From NCBI GenBank assembly GCA_963576735.1, contig OY755191.1, positions 8,213,608-8,277,607 of the forward strand: a stretch of DNA of 64,000 nucleotides, read 5' to 3'. Below, one piece after another: positions 31,337 through 41,180 of the stretch. Below the pieces are notes generated by a model. That model searched no databases, was not told the origin of the DNA, and was given only the letters and a program-made list of their open reading frames with translations. The stretch's first letter is position 1, and every line of letters begins with the position of its first letter. Origin of the DNA: Bedellia somnulentella. Its lineage: Eukaryota > Arthropoda > Insecta > Lepidoptera > Bedelliidae. The translations under genes were made by a program, and so were the position numbers.

Positions 31337-32829
31337 CTAGCTTTTTGCCCCGCGACTTCGTCCGCGTGGACTTCATTTTTTGCATCCAGTTTACATAATA
31401 CCAAAATACCGAAACACTATCTAAACTTCTGTTTTTTATGTTTATAATCCCGCGGGCGTTGGTAATGACATAAAGGACATTGAGGCTTTTTAAGTGATTG
31501 TTGGGCGATGCAGTTTGTGACCCATCACTAACAACCTTTATTAACCTATCTTTTATCAATATATTTCCAAAATTGGATGAAGAATTAGTATCTCCGAAGC
31601 TATGGCTACCCTTTTATGGAATTTATGGTTGTTAGCATATATTCATGAATGATTGATAGATGGATTTCATAAATTCAATCGCACCAAGTTTTATTATAAA
31701 ATGTAAAAAAACTCTATATTAACTTTCATTTACTATATCAACCCGTTAGGGGTTGAGTTCCAAAAAATCCTTTTTAATTGTTCATAAGAATCATGAAACA
31801 AATATACCAAGTTTTTATGTTCAGAAATGAGAATATCTTTAGTAAGTACAGATACGGATAGTAGTTTGGCGCTGCGGCGACGGCCCGGTGCTGCCCCCTA
31901 CACTGACCGTTGGTGATAGTGGGAGAGCTTGCAGCGATTGCTCGGCGATATAGGGATGATTAGTGTTGGATCTCCTTCCAAAATAATCGCTAAATTGAAG
32001 TGATAGTGCTTGTTATTATTAAATATAGTGTATTATATATTTTAAGCTAACAAAACATTTTTTAAAAAAAGCTTGAATTACCTGAGATACGAACCCGGGA
32101 CGATTGATTCATAATAGTTCTAATTAAATATTCATAGTAGTTAGTTATACCGCTACGCCACGGAGACGTTACCGGGGCGGTGTCAAATTTTTATTACGCT
32201 TTATTTCATATTGGTCTTACTATTGATAAACAAATTTGTCATTTAAATTGATGAAACCCCTTCATCTTTCCAAAATGAACATTAACAAAGTGTCTGATGT
32301 GAATTCCATCGATGATAAAAATAATCGCTGCAATATTTTGAGCCATATATGAGTTCAGGTTTTTTGATGTTCCTATGAGAACTCTTGCGGATTCCTTAGT
32401 TTCAAGGAATCGTCGTCTTTTCATTTAGCTTCTAAATTTACATGTTAATATTCGTTTGCAATATAAATAGATGTAAAAAAAATGCATACGATTAAAAAAT
32501 AGTACATCATCCCTCGGGAGTTCCTTATTTTCGGGGATCCATTACCGTACCATTAAGCTTCTAAATTTAGATTTTTATATTAGTTTACAATATTTTACGT
32601 TGTTTTAAACGATACACAGCGCCATCTCCAATGCATCCAGCAAGCAAACAATATTTTTGATTTCCCGTGGGAACATATTTTTTCCGGGATAAAAAGTACC
32701 CTATTATTTAATTTAGACTTCTAACTACACGTCTGAAAAATTTCAAAGCAATCGGTTCAGTATTTACGGCGTGAAAGCGGAACAAACAAACAAACAAACT
32801 CACTTTCCCATTTATAATATTAGTATGGA
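31337..32829 (-). mobile_element. Helitron, non-autonomous, with nested S2
   Basis: On the minus strand it begins TCCATACTAATATTATAAAT and ends in CGCGGACGAAGTCGCGG hairpin sequence followed by GCAAAAAGCTAG, between host A (32830 side) and T (31336 side). A (gttt)n block follows the 5' end. An S2 copy is nested at 31448-31645. This is the classic lepidopteran Helitron end structure. It lies in SMARCC intron 14. Confidence 0.82.
31448..31645 (-). mobile_element. S2 repeat nested in Helitron
   Basis: cgcgggcgttggtaatgaca, gattgttgggcgatgcagtt and acccttttatggaatttatg in S2 order, 5'-truncated. Confidence 0.7.
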
Positions 32830-33024
32830 TTACACTTATCTTCATTTTATTGTTTAAAGAAAACTATACACAAGTGTTTAGATACATTTTGTCAACTTTC
32901 ATGGTTTGAAAAAAAATCTTGAATACAGAGATATTTTACAATATAATCATTTAGATATAAAGTATGCCTTTAATAACCATACAATTATCAAGTAATTTTT
33001 GTAGTAAACATTAATGTTGGTCAG

Positions 33025-33131
33025 GCCTAGAATACCAACGGCAGCAGCTAATACAAGAGAGACAGCAGTTCCACTTAGAGTTGTACAACGCGGCTGAGTT
33101 TCGCGATATTCTTGAATACAGAGATATTTGA
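33025..33131 (+). pseudogene. SMARCC exon 15, dead upstream duplicate
   Basis: After an intact acceptor (ttggtcag|gcctag) it reads GLEYQRQQLIQERQQFHLE like the real exon, then diverges to LYNAAEFRDILEYRDI and stops at 33129. No donor is left. The duplicated unit is 32918-33110 against 33111-33304, including the upstream intron (cttgaatacagagatattt, acaatataatcattta). Confidence 0.9.
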
Positions 33132-33218
33132 CAATATAATCATTTACATATAAAGTATACCTTCAATAAAATTACTATTATCAATCTATTTTTCTAAAAA
33201 TACATAAATATTACTCAG

Positions 33219-33321
33219 GCCTAGAATACCAACGGCAGCAGCTAATACAAGAGAGACAGCAATTCCACTTAGAGCAGTTGAAGGCAGCTGAATTCCGCGC
33301 GAGACATCAGGCGCATCAGCG
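33219..33321 (+). CDS. mor: SMARCC/moira exon 15 (end of coiled coil)
   Basis: The exon encodes GLEYQRQQLIQERQQFHLEQ, then LKAAEFRARHQAHQ plus two bases of Arg. Human: [31 protein letters not shown]. Acceptor ttactcag|gcctag, donor cagcg|gtgagt; 103 nt, phase 1 to 2. Phase 2 fits every copy of the last exon. Confidence 0.96.
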
Positions 33322-33356
33322 GTGAGTTTTCTTACATATGTATTATAAACTTTATA

Positions 33357-33402
33357 TTCACGACGTTATGTATCCGAAGGGTTGGTAGAGGTACTAATAC
33401 TG
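33357..33402 (-). mobile_element. S1 SINE fragment
   Basis: cacgacgttatgtatccgaa ggttggtagaggtactaata in S1 tail order. The following 33403-33888 shows no recognised feature. Confidence 0.55.
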
Positions 33403-33888
33403 CTTAGTTTCCAAAATTTAAATCACCATAGTACTGGTAACTACATGTAGATCCAAGGGTAAGGGAACGGGTTTTACCTTAGATTTATATGCTAAAAATA
33501 ATGACAAAGTTGGCAGAGTTGATTTTTAAATAGTTAAAAATGTGGGACAGTTATAACTTAATCACTTGAGTTTCAATAATTTTGAAAAACATATGCATAT
33601 CAAAGAATAACAATAATGGTTGGTCGTAAACGTTTTATTAAAAGTTTGTGTAACGTTGTGTACCGAGGCGATGTATGTAAACGATGCGACATGACAATCT
33701 TAATACAAAGGATTTTACTAAATCGCATTGAATAAAATTGAAAAGAGAAAAGAACTTTATTGCACATCACATCATTATCAAGCCCGTCGTCCCCTTTACC
33801 AAGCGCGATAATATGCCATTTGACAGTATGAAAAACAAAGTGTTGTTGATAGTAATCCATGTAAATTATACTTCATTAAGAGTAATAC

Positions 33889-34261
33889 ATAAACATAACA
33901 TATAACATAAACGTTCACGCCGTTTATCCCCGAAGGGGTTGGCAGAGGTACCAATACTTCTGAACTCACATGGCAGCGCCATCTAGTTTCCAGAGAAGGT
34001 ACCCACGTTTTGCTTGTACAGTGTACTCACGTGATAGGGGGCAGGCCTATCGCCGTTTTGTACGAATACACTGTCACATGACTAAGTACAACTCAGCCAT
34101 GTGGGTTTCCTCACGATGTTTTCCCTCACCGTTAACAATAATGATAAATTAACCACACATATGACTTTAGAAAAGACAAATTGGTGTAGGCCCGACCCAG
34201 GATTGGAACTCACGCCCTTCTGTTATCGGGCGGGTGTTCTACCCACTGGACTATCATGTCG
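33889..34261 (-). mobile_element. S1 SINE, near full length
   Basis: From the tail taaacataacatataacata to the tRNA-like head (tctacccactggactatcat in reverse). B box region cccaggattggaactcacgc. Lies in SMARCC intron 15. Confidence 0.9.
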
Positions 34262-34472
34262 CTTTTATATTTATATTTTAAGAGTAATGTAGATTAAAAA
34301 TAAGCACTTATATAGTATATTAAAAGTGGTAATTAAAATTTATTATTTTTGAACCGCCGCCAGTCATGTGTATCAAAACGCTCAAAATTGGTCAGATTGA
34401 CGACGACGTCACATATTATTTCTTCTCTCATAAGCGCTACGAAAACTAGATGTTTCTTTACAAGTATGTTAC

Positions 34473-34514
34473 GTGATAAGAACCAGTGCATAGCGTCGCA
34501 CTGGTTCTTGTCAC
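34473..34514. repeat. 17-bp hairpin in SMARCC intron 15
   Basis: Stem 34473-34489 with 34498-34514 (gtgataagaaccagtgc / gcactggttcttgtcac), pairing throughout if one G-T pair is allowed; 8-nt loop. It lies ~220 bp before the first terminal-exon copy. Confidence 0.85.
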
Positions 34515-34730
34515 TTGTCACTTTGAAGTGAGATAATTATATTGAAAATATTCCATTATTATTTTTTTGCCAAATCCATATCATACTTCAAAAGACTATT
34601 TTCTACGAGTTTTCATAATGTACGAAAAAAATTGTACCTTCCTCCCCCTCTCAAAACGCTCTTATAGTATAAAGTATCCAAACGTAAATTTTCAACGAGT
34701 TTATCGATACATCATATTTGTTTCTTCCAG

Positions 34731-34785
34731 TCTCCAACAAGAAGGCGGTCCCTTCGCTACTACAGACCTCTCGCCCCCGCTATAG
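34731..34785 (+). CDS. mor: SMARCC/moira alternative last exon T1
   Basis: Acceptor tttcttccag|tctcca. With exon 15 it reads (R)LQQEGGPFATTDLSPPL and stops at 34783. It aligns with T2-T4, but two Pro have become Phe and Leu, and the Pro/Ala tail is short. No AATAAA was noticed before T2. It could be an alternative terminal exon or a decaying duplicate. Confidence 0.65.
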
Positions 34786-34993
34786 TCACTAACCAATTCA
34801 ACTTGAAATAGTTTTAAAATATTGTCAAATAACTTATTTAAAGACCCTCCCCCTTTAAAACAGTTACACATAGTTCAAAAAATATGTGGTGACCTCTAGA
34901 CGGTCGACTCACTCGCACACTAGCAGCGTCATAACAAATCCCACATCGCGGTATCTGAATGTTTTTTCTAACTAAGTATAAACACAAGTTTGC

Positions 34994-35228
34994 TGAGTAG
35001 TGTCGGCTTAGAATAGTACTACCCCGTTTCTTCCGGTGGGTGTACGTAAGAGGCGACTAACGGTATTGGGGCTTTTAGGGATTTTTGGGCGATGCGGTTG
35101 GAGACCCATCACCAACAACCTTTATTTTACCATCCTTTGCCCACGCAACTTCCAAAAGTGGCTGAGGAATTTCTAATTCCCTAGCTCTAACTACCCCTTC
35201 AAGGGATTTATAGCCGTGAGTATATGTA
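34994..35228 (-). mobile_element. S2 repeat inside the T1 repeat unit
   Basis: gctgagtagtgtcggcttag to atagccgtgagtatatgtat. It inserted into the T1 unit after duplication, since T2 and T3 units lack it here. Confidence 0.88.
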
Positions 35229-35330
35229 TAAACACAGATATAAGTTGGTACACATCGAGGTGTACTGGCCAGTATATCGCTGTTTCCACATTTCCATACA
35301 TACATATCCTACCAAGTTTATTTCTACCAG

Positions 35331-35397
35331 TCTCCAACAAGAGGGCGGTCCCCCCGCTACTACAGACCCCGCGCCCGCTCACGCATCCGCTATATAG
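35331..35397 (+). CDS. mor: SMARCC/moira alternative last exon T2
   Basis: Acceptor tttctaccag|tctcca. Reads (R)LQQEGGPPATTDPAPAHAS then AI and a stop at 35395. The downstream ~200 bp (cacactagcagcgtcataac, tctgaatgtttttctaacta) repeats the sequence after T1 and T3. Confidence 0.68.
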
Positions 35398-35609
35398 TCA
35401 CTAATCAATTTAACTTGAAATAGTTTTGAAAATATTATCATATAGCTTATTTAAAGAAACACACAAGATCTTTGGTGACCTCTAGACGGCGGACTCACTC
35501 ACACACTAGCAGCGTCATAACAAATTCCACATCGCAGTATCTGAATGTTTTTCTAACTAAGTATAAGTACAAATATAAGTTGGTACACATCAAGGTGTAC
35601 TGGCCAGTA

Positions 35610-36133
35610 TTTATTTATTTATTCGTTGACCACCAACAGCAAACACAGCAAACATGGCACAGAACATACAATTGTTTTACAAAGCCGATGACGTAAGGTA
35701 GTAAGGTGTGTAAGGAATTTTATGAGCATATTTTATATATTGGGGAAACCAGACGGAGGAAGCAAACTCGAGGATACTACGAACGTATGCATTATAAACT
35801 GTCTTTATGCAGTTGATGTCACAAAATGGTTCACAGACTCTCATGACAAATCCTAGATTTTTGTAAGCCCTATCTACTATTTCTCAATATGGTGTTCAAA
35901 TGTAAGTTTTGAGTATAGAGTAACTCCCAAATCTCTCACCGTATTATCTCGACTAATGGGAGTATTATCAATATAGTATGTCGCACTGATTGGAGAAGAA
36001 CTGCGTGTGAAAGATTTAATCGTACATTTAGATGCATTTACATTGATCCTGTTAATTTCATAATACCGTGTCAAGCGATCTAGGTCACTCTGAATATTTT
36101 GACAGTCGTTTTCATTGCGAATATTGTGATAAA
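35610..36133 (-). mobile_element. Jockey-like LINE 3' fragment inside the T2 repeat unit
   Basis: On the minus strand: NIQSDLDRLTRYYEINRINV, NASKCTIKSF, RDNTVRDLGVTLYSKLTFEH. These are the post-catalytic RT motifs of jockey-type LINEs. The A-rich tail is (aaat)n at the 35610 end. It interrupts ggccagtat/atcgctgtttcc of the T unit. Confidence 0.8.
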
Positions 36134-36199
36134 TTTTTGTGTATATCGCTATTTCCACATATCCATACATACATATCCTAACTCATTTATTTCTTGCAT

Positions 36200-36305
36200 T
36201 CTCCAACAAGGAGGCGGTCCCCCCGCCACCACCGACCCCGCCCCGGACCCCGCGCCCGCGCCCGCCCTTGCTATAGTCACTAACCCATTCAACATGAAAT
36301 TTTAA
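36200..36305 (+). pseudogene. SMARCC last-exon copy T3, acceptor lost
   Basis: The reading is (R)LQQGGGPPATTDPAPDPAP, then APALAIVTNPFNMKF. The splice acceptor AG has become AT (cttgcat|tctcc, 36198-36199), and the usual tag stop is out of frame so reading extends into former 3' UTR. Probably not used. Confidence 0.75.
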
Positions 36306-36526
36306 AAATATTGTCAAACAACTCATTTAAAGACCCCCTCTCAAAATAGTTACATAGTACATAAAATATGTAGTGACCTCACACGGCGGACTCACTCACA
36401 CACTAGCAGCGTCATAACAAATCCCACATCGCGGCATCTGAATGTTTTTCTAACTAAGTATAAATTAAAATTAAAAGTTGGTACACATCAAGGTGTACTG
36501 GCCAGTATATAGCTGTTTCCACATAT

Positions 36527-36590
36527 CCATACATACATACATATACTGACGGCTATAAATCCCTAAAGGGGTAGCTAGAGCTAAGGAATT
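36527..36590 (+). mobile_element. S2 repeat, truncated, inside the T3 repeat unit
   Basis: acatacatatactgacggct to gtagctagagctaaggaatt; the copy ends after ~64 bp. Confidence 0.75.
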
Positions 36591-36656
36591 AATATAGGAA
36601 CAATATATTTAATACATATCCTTACATACATATCCTAACAAGTTTATTTGTTGCAG

Positions 36657-36759
36657 TCTCCAACAAGAAGGCGGTCCCCCCGCCACCACGGACCCCGCCC
36701 CGGACCCCGCGCCCGCGCCCGCTCCCGCTCCCGCTGTCGCGCCCGCTCAACACGTATGA
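36657..36759 (+). CDS. mor: SMARCC/moira last exon T4 (probably the ancestral one)
   Basis: Acceptor tttgttgcag|tctcca. Reads (R)LQQEGGPPATTDPAPDPAP, then APAPAPAVAPAQHV and TGA at 36757. It has the longest Pro/Ala tail and is the only copy followed by unique sequence with AATAAA. Vertebrate SMARCC also ends in Pro-rich sequence. Confidence 0.8.
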
Positions 36760-37537
36760 AAACGCTATCTAGATTAATTGTGCAGCGGCATCTATACTTG
36801 GTAGTACTTTTGTATTGTTTGTTACAGTTGTATTAGATGGATGCGTTTTGTGTAGGTTTTAGAAATGATTATTAGGAAGTTTGGTATACAATCAGTGACA
36901 AAATCGATTTTAAGTCAACAACAAAATTTAATGTTTTTTTGGAAATTAATATTATATATAATAGGCATTTTGCAATGAAATCTCAACGTGAGATGATTAT
37001 CAAACAAAATCAATATTGCTTTCTTTTTTTCAAAAAAATAATATGGCCATCAGTAATATCAATTTTAAAAGCGCTATTTTGCGTCGCAGCAATGGTAAGA
37101 AGGTAAAAAAAAATTTTTAATATTTTCGCCGTGTCTAACATATTCGCACGTGACGTCACTGATGAGCTAGACCTCATCCACTGAGACGTGTGTCAAAAGT
37201 TCGAACCAAATAGCAAACATAATCAGAGGTATTAAGTGTTTGGTTCAATACCTATATCAACTAAGATAGCTTATGTTTAATATAAGATTATTAGAAATAA
37301 ATTGTAAATTTCAAGTAAATATTTTGAAATGTCGAGAGTAAGAGAGTGAGAGAGAGAGAAAGAGATAGTTTTCATCGCGTGTGTTGGTCGAGTGTAAAAC
37401 TCGAGTGTTGGTTATAAAAACTCCATAGCTAAGCATTTATATTGTAAACCATAATTTTGTTTAAGCATAGAATTAAGATACCGATAGCGTTAAGCCTATT
37501 TTATTTCATGTAACTTAATTGACAAGTTATGAATAAA
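36760..37537 (+). other. Putative SMARCC 3' UTR ending at AATAAA
   Basis: Unique AT-rich sequence after T4. An AATAAA is at 37532-37537, followed by a T-rich region, consistent with polyadenylation near 37550-37570. There is a gagagagaaag tract near 37343. No coding frame seen. Confidence 0.55.
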
Positions 37538-37861
37538 ATTGAGAAAATGGTACAGTTGTTTTATTGTTTCAATTCCTCACATATAGATACCTCTAACATT
37601 AAGACAAGCACACTTGCTTTTAGCAGAGGAACAGTCTCATCTTTGGATTGCGTTTGGTAAACTTGCAGCACTATCCCCTTGTCAGCTGTTTTTATAAATT
37701 ACAATGGACATTTATTTCGAATTGTTCTCTTTTTAAATTACCAATTTAAATAGCAATTTAGGTTAGAAATCTTCTGGACGGATCTTGATCAAACATATAG
37801 GATTCTTTAAAAGGATTCTTTTTTGGTAGAAAGATCACATGAGACTTTATTCATGGTCATT

Positions 37862-38222
37862 TTGGAAAGATTAGGAGATTTGCTATATCTCACTCTATCA
37901 TATAATCTAACAGTATAAACTTTTCTTAGGGACCTCATCTCTACTGCAATCACTCTACTCTCATGCTTTTTTTGGCTCACCCAACATTCGCTGCCAAACA
38001 TAAGTGTAAGAACTAGAACAGCATTGGGCACTACACCATTCGTCCTTTTCTGAAATCGACTTACTATAGATTAGACTATTCAGTACCCCATTAACCGCAT
38101 TTCTCTTTTTCATCGTTCGATATATTTATCACACTCTCTTTTCCTAGTAAACCAACTTCCTATAAATACAAACTCTTTCACTTGTTGCACTTTACCATCA
38201 ATCTCAATCACAGACTGGTTCG
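37862..38222 (-). mobile_element. RTE-like LINE fragment
   Basis: The minus strand carries VLTLMFGSECWVSQKKHESR and VEMRSLRKVYTVRLYDRVR, matching residues ~365-420 of the LINE at 19541, with upstream nucleotide matches to about 38222. Frameshifts interrupt it. Confidence 0.85.
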
Positions 38223-38240
38223 GATCTCCCGTGGTGTCAA

Positions 38241-38396
38241 ACAGCCCGGCTAGTACGAGCGGTGTTTAAACTAGTTATCGCGTGGGATAAAGCAGCCATC
38301 CCTTACGCACTTACTTAGTATCGTATACTGCTATCTCATTTTAACCGTTATCGTGTTGATATAATAGCGCTCGTACTAGCCGGGCTGGTATGTGTA
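38241..38396. mobile_element. MITE with 20-bp TIR
   Basis: 156 bp, TIR cagcccggctagtacgagcg at both ends (38241-38260; inverse at 38377-38396). A degenerate copy is at 608-753. It splits two RTE fragments of opposite orientation. No target duplication was clear. Confidence 0.85.
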
Positions 38397-38412
38397 GCTT
38401 TATCGTGTCTTT

Positions 38413-38690
38413 TCAACTTGTCCATAGATTGCCAGAGTTTCATGAAAGTGATTATGGACTGGGGATCGTTGGATTCATTATTAAATACCTCTTATATTAT
38501 CTCTATCTTCGGTGAAAGAGTTTCAAAAGATAATGAATATTGCATGTGCGTTATTTGAAAGAAATAGAATGAGGGGGAATGTGGACAAAATCAAAAAGAG
38601 AGACCAAAAACCATGGTTTTTGAGAGAGAGAATATGACAGAGTGCGTGATTGAGATTGATGGTAAGAAAGTGGAAAAATTTAAAGAGTTT
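38413..38690 (+). mobile_element. RTE-like LINE fragment
   Basis: gagtttcatgaaagtgatta to ggtaagaaagtggaaaaatt match 20240-20495 of the LINE, with a deletion around the YADD motif. Dead. Confidence 0.85.
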
Positions 38691-38691
38691 T

Positions 38692-38704
38692 TACATACAT
38701 ATAC
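38692..38704 (+). mobile_element. S2 repeat start, twice-interrupted copy
   Basis: acatacatatac opens an S2 copy that resumes at 39927-39990 and again at 40635-40785. A TIR element and an S3 dimer split it. Confidence 0.55.
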
Positions 38705-39926
38705 GGTGCCTAGCGGCTGTCCCAAAATGAAAAGCAGTATGGCACAGTAACCATTTTTTGGTGAGCCGCACAAAATTTAACAATAATCGACCAATATAAG
38801 TATTGGGTGTCATGGATACTATGATTGCGCATTTATTTGTATTTAAAAGAAATAGATTAACTGATTCGTGCATGTTTTACGGCACTAAATAATTTAAAAT
38901 TTGTTTTTATGATTTATTTAGCTCTGGATTACCATATAAAAACACAGCAACGTACCTTGTTCTATTGTAATTTTTGGTTATTTACTATAGCAGAGAATAA
39001 ATAACCACTACAAAACACAGTAAATACCAAAATAATTGGAATTAAACTTTTTTAAATTGCGGTACGGTCAGCAACATAGTCACTTCACCCCATACCTTTG
39101 TATGCTAGAAGTAACTGAAAATTTTTCAAAGGATCTCCATTGAGTCGTGGTTACCTCTTCTTTTTTGGCCAATCAAATTAAGCATCGGGGTTTCCACAAT
39201 CTTGATTTTTTATTGACATTGCAACACAATATTTTTGAAGTCTTCGAAATCAGAAACTGATTGCTTTCTAGTAAATTTTGTTCAATATTACCGTGAACGG
39301 AATCATCACTCATATGAGTGTGACCGTTTGTTAGATAGCAGCAATATGCAGCAATCAAAATTATTCTACTCTGCTCCATTCTCTTTAAAAACAGTAAATT
39401 ACGCTTGCAAAAATTATTATATCCAGTAAAAACGTGCTCTAGCGCCGATGCGACGAACGGCGACAAGTAGCTACCGCATCCCCCGATGTACCTGTAGCCA
39501 CCTCCAACGGATACCGTGCGGAATCCGTTTCGCGCCAAATAGAAATTTCGTGAAATTTAGGTTTAAATGTTGACGGGCATGTGCTTTACAGTTAAATTTG
39601 TGGGCATCATCATAGTTTTTCAAGCATAATCCCCATATAGGAAACCCAGCAAGTCTCATTCACAATTAATAAAAAACAGTAAGACTCGCGACTTACTCTG
39701 TTTAATTTTGGTAACTGTTCCTTGCTACGTTTAGTTTTTGGGGATCGCTTTTTCACAAGTGGACTTGCTGTGTTTTTCATTTTTTTTATCTCGAAAACTA
39801 GAGCTTCTTGATGAACGGGTCTTTGCATCTTGTAGGGACTTGCTTAATTTGTAGAGTGATGTTGATACCTAGATTTTGAGGACCATGTGCCATACTGCTT
39901 TTCTTTTTGGGACAGCCGATAGGTAC
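38705..39926. mobile_element. TIR element, ~1.2 kb, inserted in S2
   Basis: Inverted ends share cggctgtcccaaaa and gaaaagcagtatggcaca over ~40 bp. The interior has short open frames on the minus strand (39173-39538, 39610-39828) with no recognised motif. Superfamily undecided. Confidence 0.75.
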
Positions 39927-39990
39927 ATCACGGCCATAAATCCCAAAATGGGTTGGCCAGAGCTTCAGAGCAAGAAACTCCTCAGCCACA
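39927..39990 (+). mobile_element. S2 repeat, middle part of the twice-interrupted copy
   Basis: tcacggccataaatcccaaa to ctcctcagccaca, ending in the 12-bp duplication TCCTCAGCCACA. Confidence 0.85.
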
Positions 39991-40622
39991 TAATTTAAAT
40001 ATTTTTGTTCATGAAAACCTCATGTGGGGATTATTATTTATTAGTAACACATGAGGTTTTCATGAACAAAAAGATTTAACTCATAAATAAAAGATGTTAT
40101 TAAAGGAAAGAAAAATTTCGATACTGGCGGGGTTCGAACCCGCGACCTTCGGGTATACGCCCCCGTCGCTCTGCCAACTGAGCTACAGTGTCAGTTGGCA
40201 TCCAGCGCGAAATTTCTCTATCCTTTGTTTCTTTTTTACACGTTCAAGTAGTGTTTGCGTTTCCTACCTCCGAATTTTAACTAATTCGGAAATTTTTCTT
40301 TCCTTTAATAACATCTTTTATTTATGAGTAATAATCCCCACATGAGGAATTCATGTCAAAAACCATTAAATTATGTGATAGTTAGGCGTTTCCAACATTT
40401 GCATTCTATCTGAAAAGGTAGACAAGTGGCCGTCCGAATTAGTTAAAATTCGGAGGTAGGAAACGCAAACACTACTTAAACGTGTAAAAGAAATAAAGGA
40501 TAGAAGAATTTCGCGCTGGCAGCCATTGACACGGTGGCTCAATTGGCAGAGCGTCGGGGCGTATACCCGAGGTCGCGGGTTCAATTCCCGCCTGTGTCGA
40601 AATTTTTCTTTCCTTTATTTAT
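39991..40622. mobile_element. S3 inverted dimer with 12-bp target duplication
   Basis: Two S3 copies face opposite ways (minus ~40090-40285, plus ~40385-40617). The whole block is flanked by TCCTCAGCCACA (39979-39990 and 40623-40634) within an S2 repeat. The left outer part also has a hairpin (40005-40070, gttcatgaaaacctcatgtg). A ~12-bp duplication is typical of LINE-driven insertion. Confidence 0.82.
40528..40600 (+). repeat. tRNA-like cloverleaf within S3
   Basis: 73 nt fold as a full tRNA: acceptor GACACGG/CTGTGTC (one G-T pair), D stem GCTC/GAGC, anticodon stem TCGGG/CCCGA with loop GCGTATA, T stem GCGGG/CCCGC with TTCAATT. Position 33 is C, not the invariant U, and the first pair is G-C rather than the C-G of tRNA-Tyr(GTA). 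I call it tRNA-derived, not a working tRNA. The sister is at 40121-40195 (minus), others at 3002 and 48903. Confidence 0.75.
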
Positions 40623-40634
40623 TCCTCAGCCACA

Positions 40635-40785
40635 TTTGAAAGTTGATATGGGAGAAGATGGTAGAAATAAAGTATAGTTGGTGTTGGGTCTTCAACAGCA
40701 TCGCCCAAAACCACATAAAAAAACCTTAGTCGCCTCTTGCGACACCCGTTAGTAAAAAGGGGTATTGATATTCTAAGCCGACCGA
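40635..40785 (+). mobile_element. S2 repeat, right part of the twice-interrupted copy
   Basis: tttgaaagttgatatgggag to gatattctaagccgaccgac completes the S2 copy. Confidence 0.82.
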
Positions 40786-40835
40786 CGTGGAGCACTAAAT
40801 AGTATAATGTATAGTCAGTCGATATCCAAAAAGGC

Positions 40836-40968
40836 CCGAATAGTTTAGTCCATGATGCAGTTCATAGTTCCTACGCTTATGTTTGACAGCGAATGTTGGG
40901 TGAGGCAAAAAAAAAGTTGAGTGAATGTAGTAGAGATGAGGTCCCTCAGAAAAGTTTGTAATGTTAGG
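40836..40968 (+). mobile_element. RTE-like LINE fragment
   Basis: aaaaggcccgaatagtttag, tacgcttatgtttgacagcg and gtagagatgaggtccctcag match 20620-20765 of the LINE with frameshifts. Confidence 0.85.
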
Positions 40969-41067
40969 TTATTTGTATTTTATATGCATATTATTATAAA
41001 TATTATGCAGTATAACAGAAAAATACATAAATAATTTCGCCCGTTTTAACATGCAAAATATCCTTAT

Positions 41068-41180
41068 GAGCGGCGATACGCCTGCCTCATATCGCGTGAA
41101 TGAACTTTCCAAGAAACCGTTGGTACTCCGAACACCCGCTGACAAGACTGTGCCTCTTCCATGCCTTCAGGGATATAATA
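41068..41180 (-). repeat. Unclassified repeat-like segment
   Basis: The segment (reverse: cctgaaggcatggaagaggc, gtcagcgggtgttcggagta, gcgatatgaggcaggcgtat) is GC-richer than its surroundings and looks like a dispersed repeat, but no second copy is in this window. The flanks 40990-41060 and 41200-41980 show nothing recognised. Confidence 0.35.

Noticed and set aside
39173..39828. Minus-strand frames inside the 38705-39926 TIR element as a transposase
   Set aside because: No catalytic motif or DNA-binding domain was recognised and the frames are short and disconnected.
40121..40600. Genuine tRNA genes in S3
   Set aside because: Repeated copies with identical non-tRNA flanks, C at position 33, and imperfect sister copies point to a tRNA-derived repeat.
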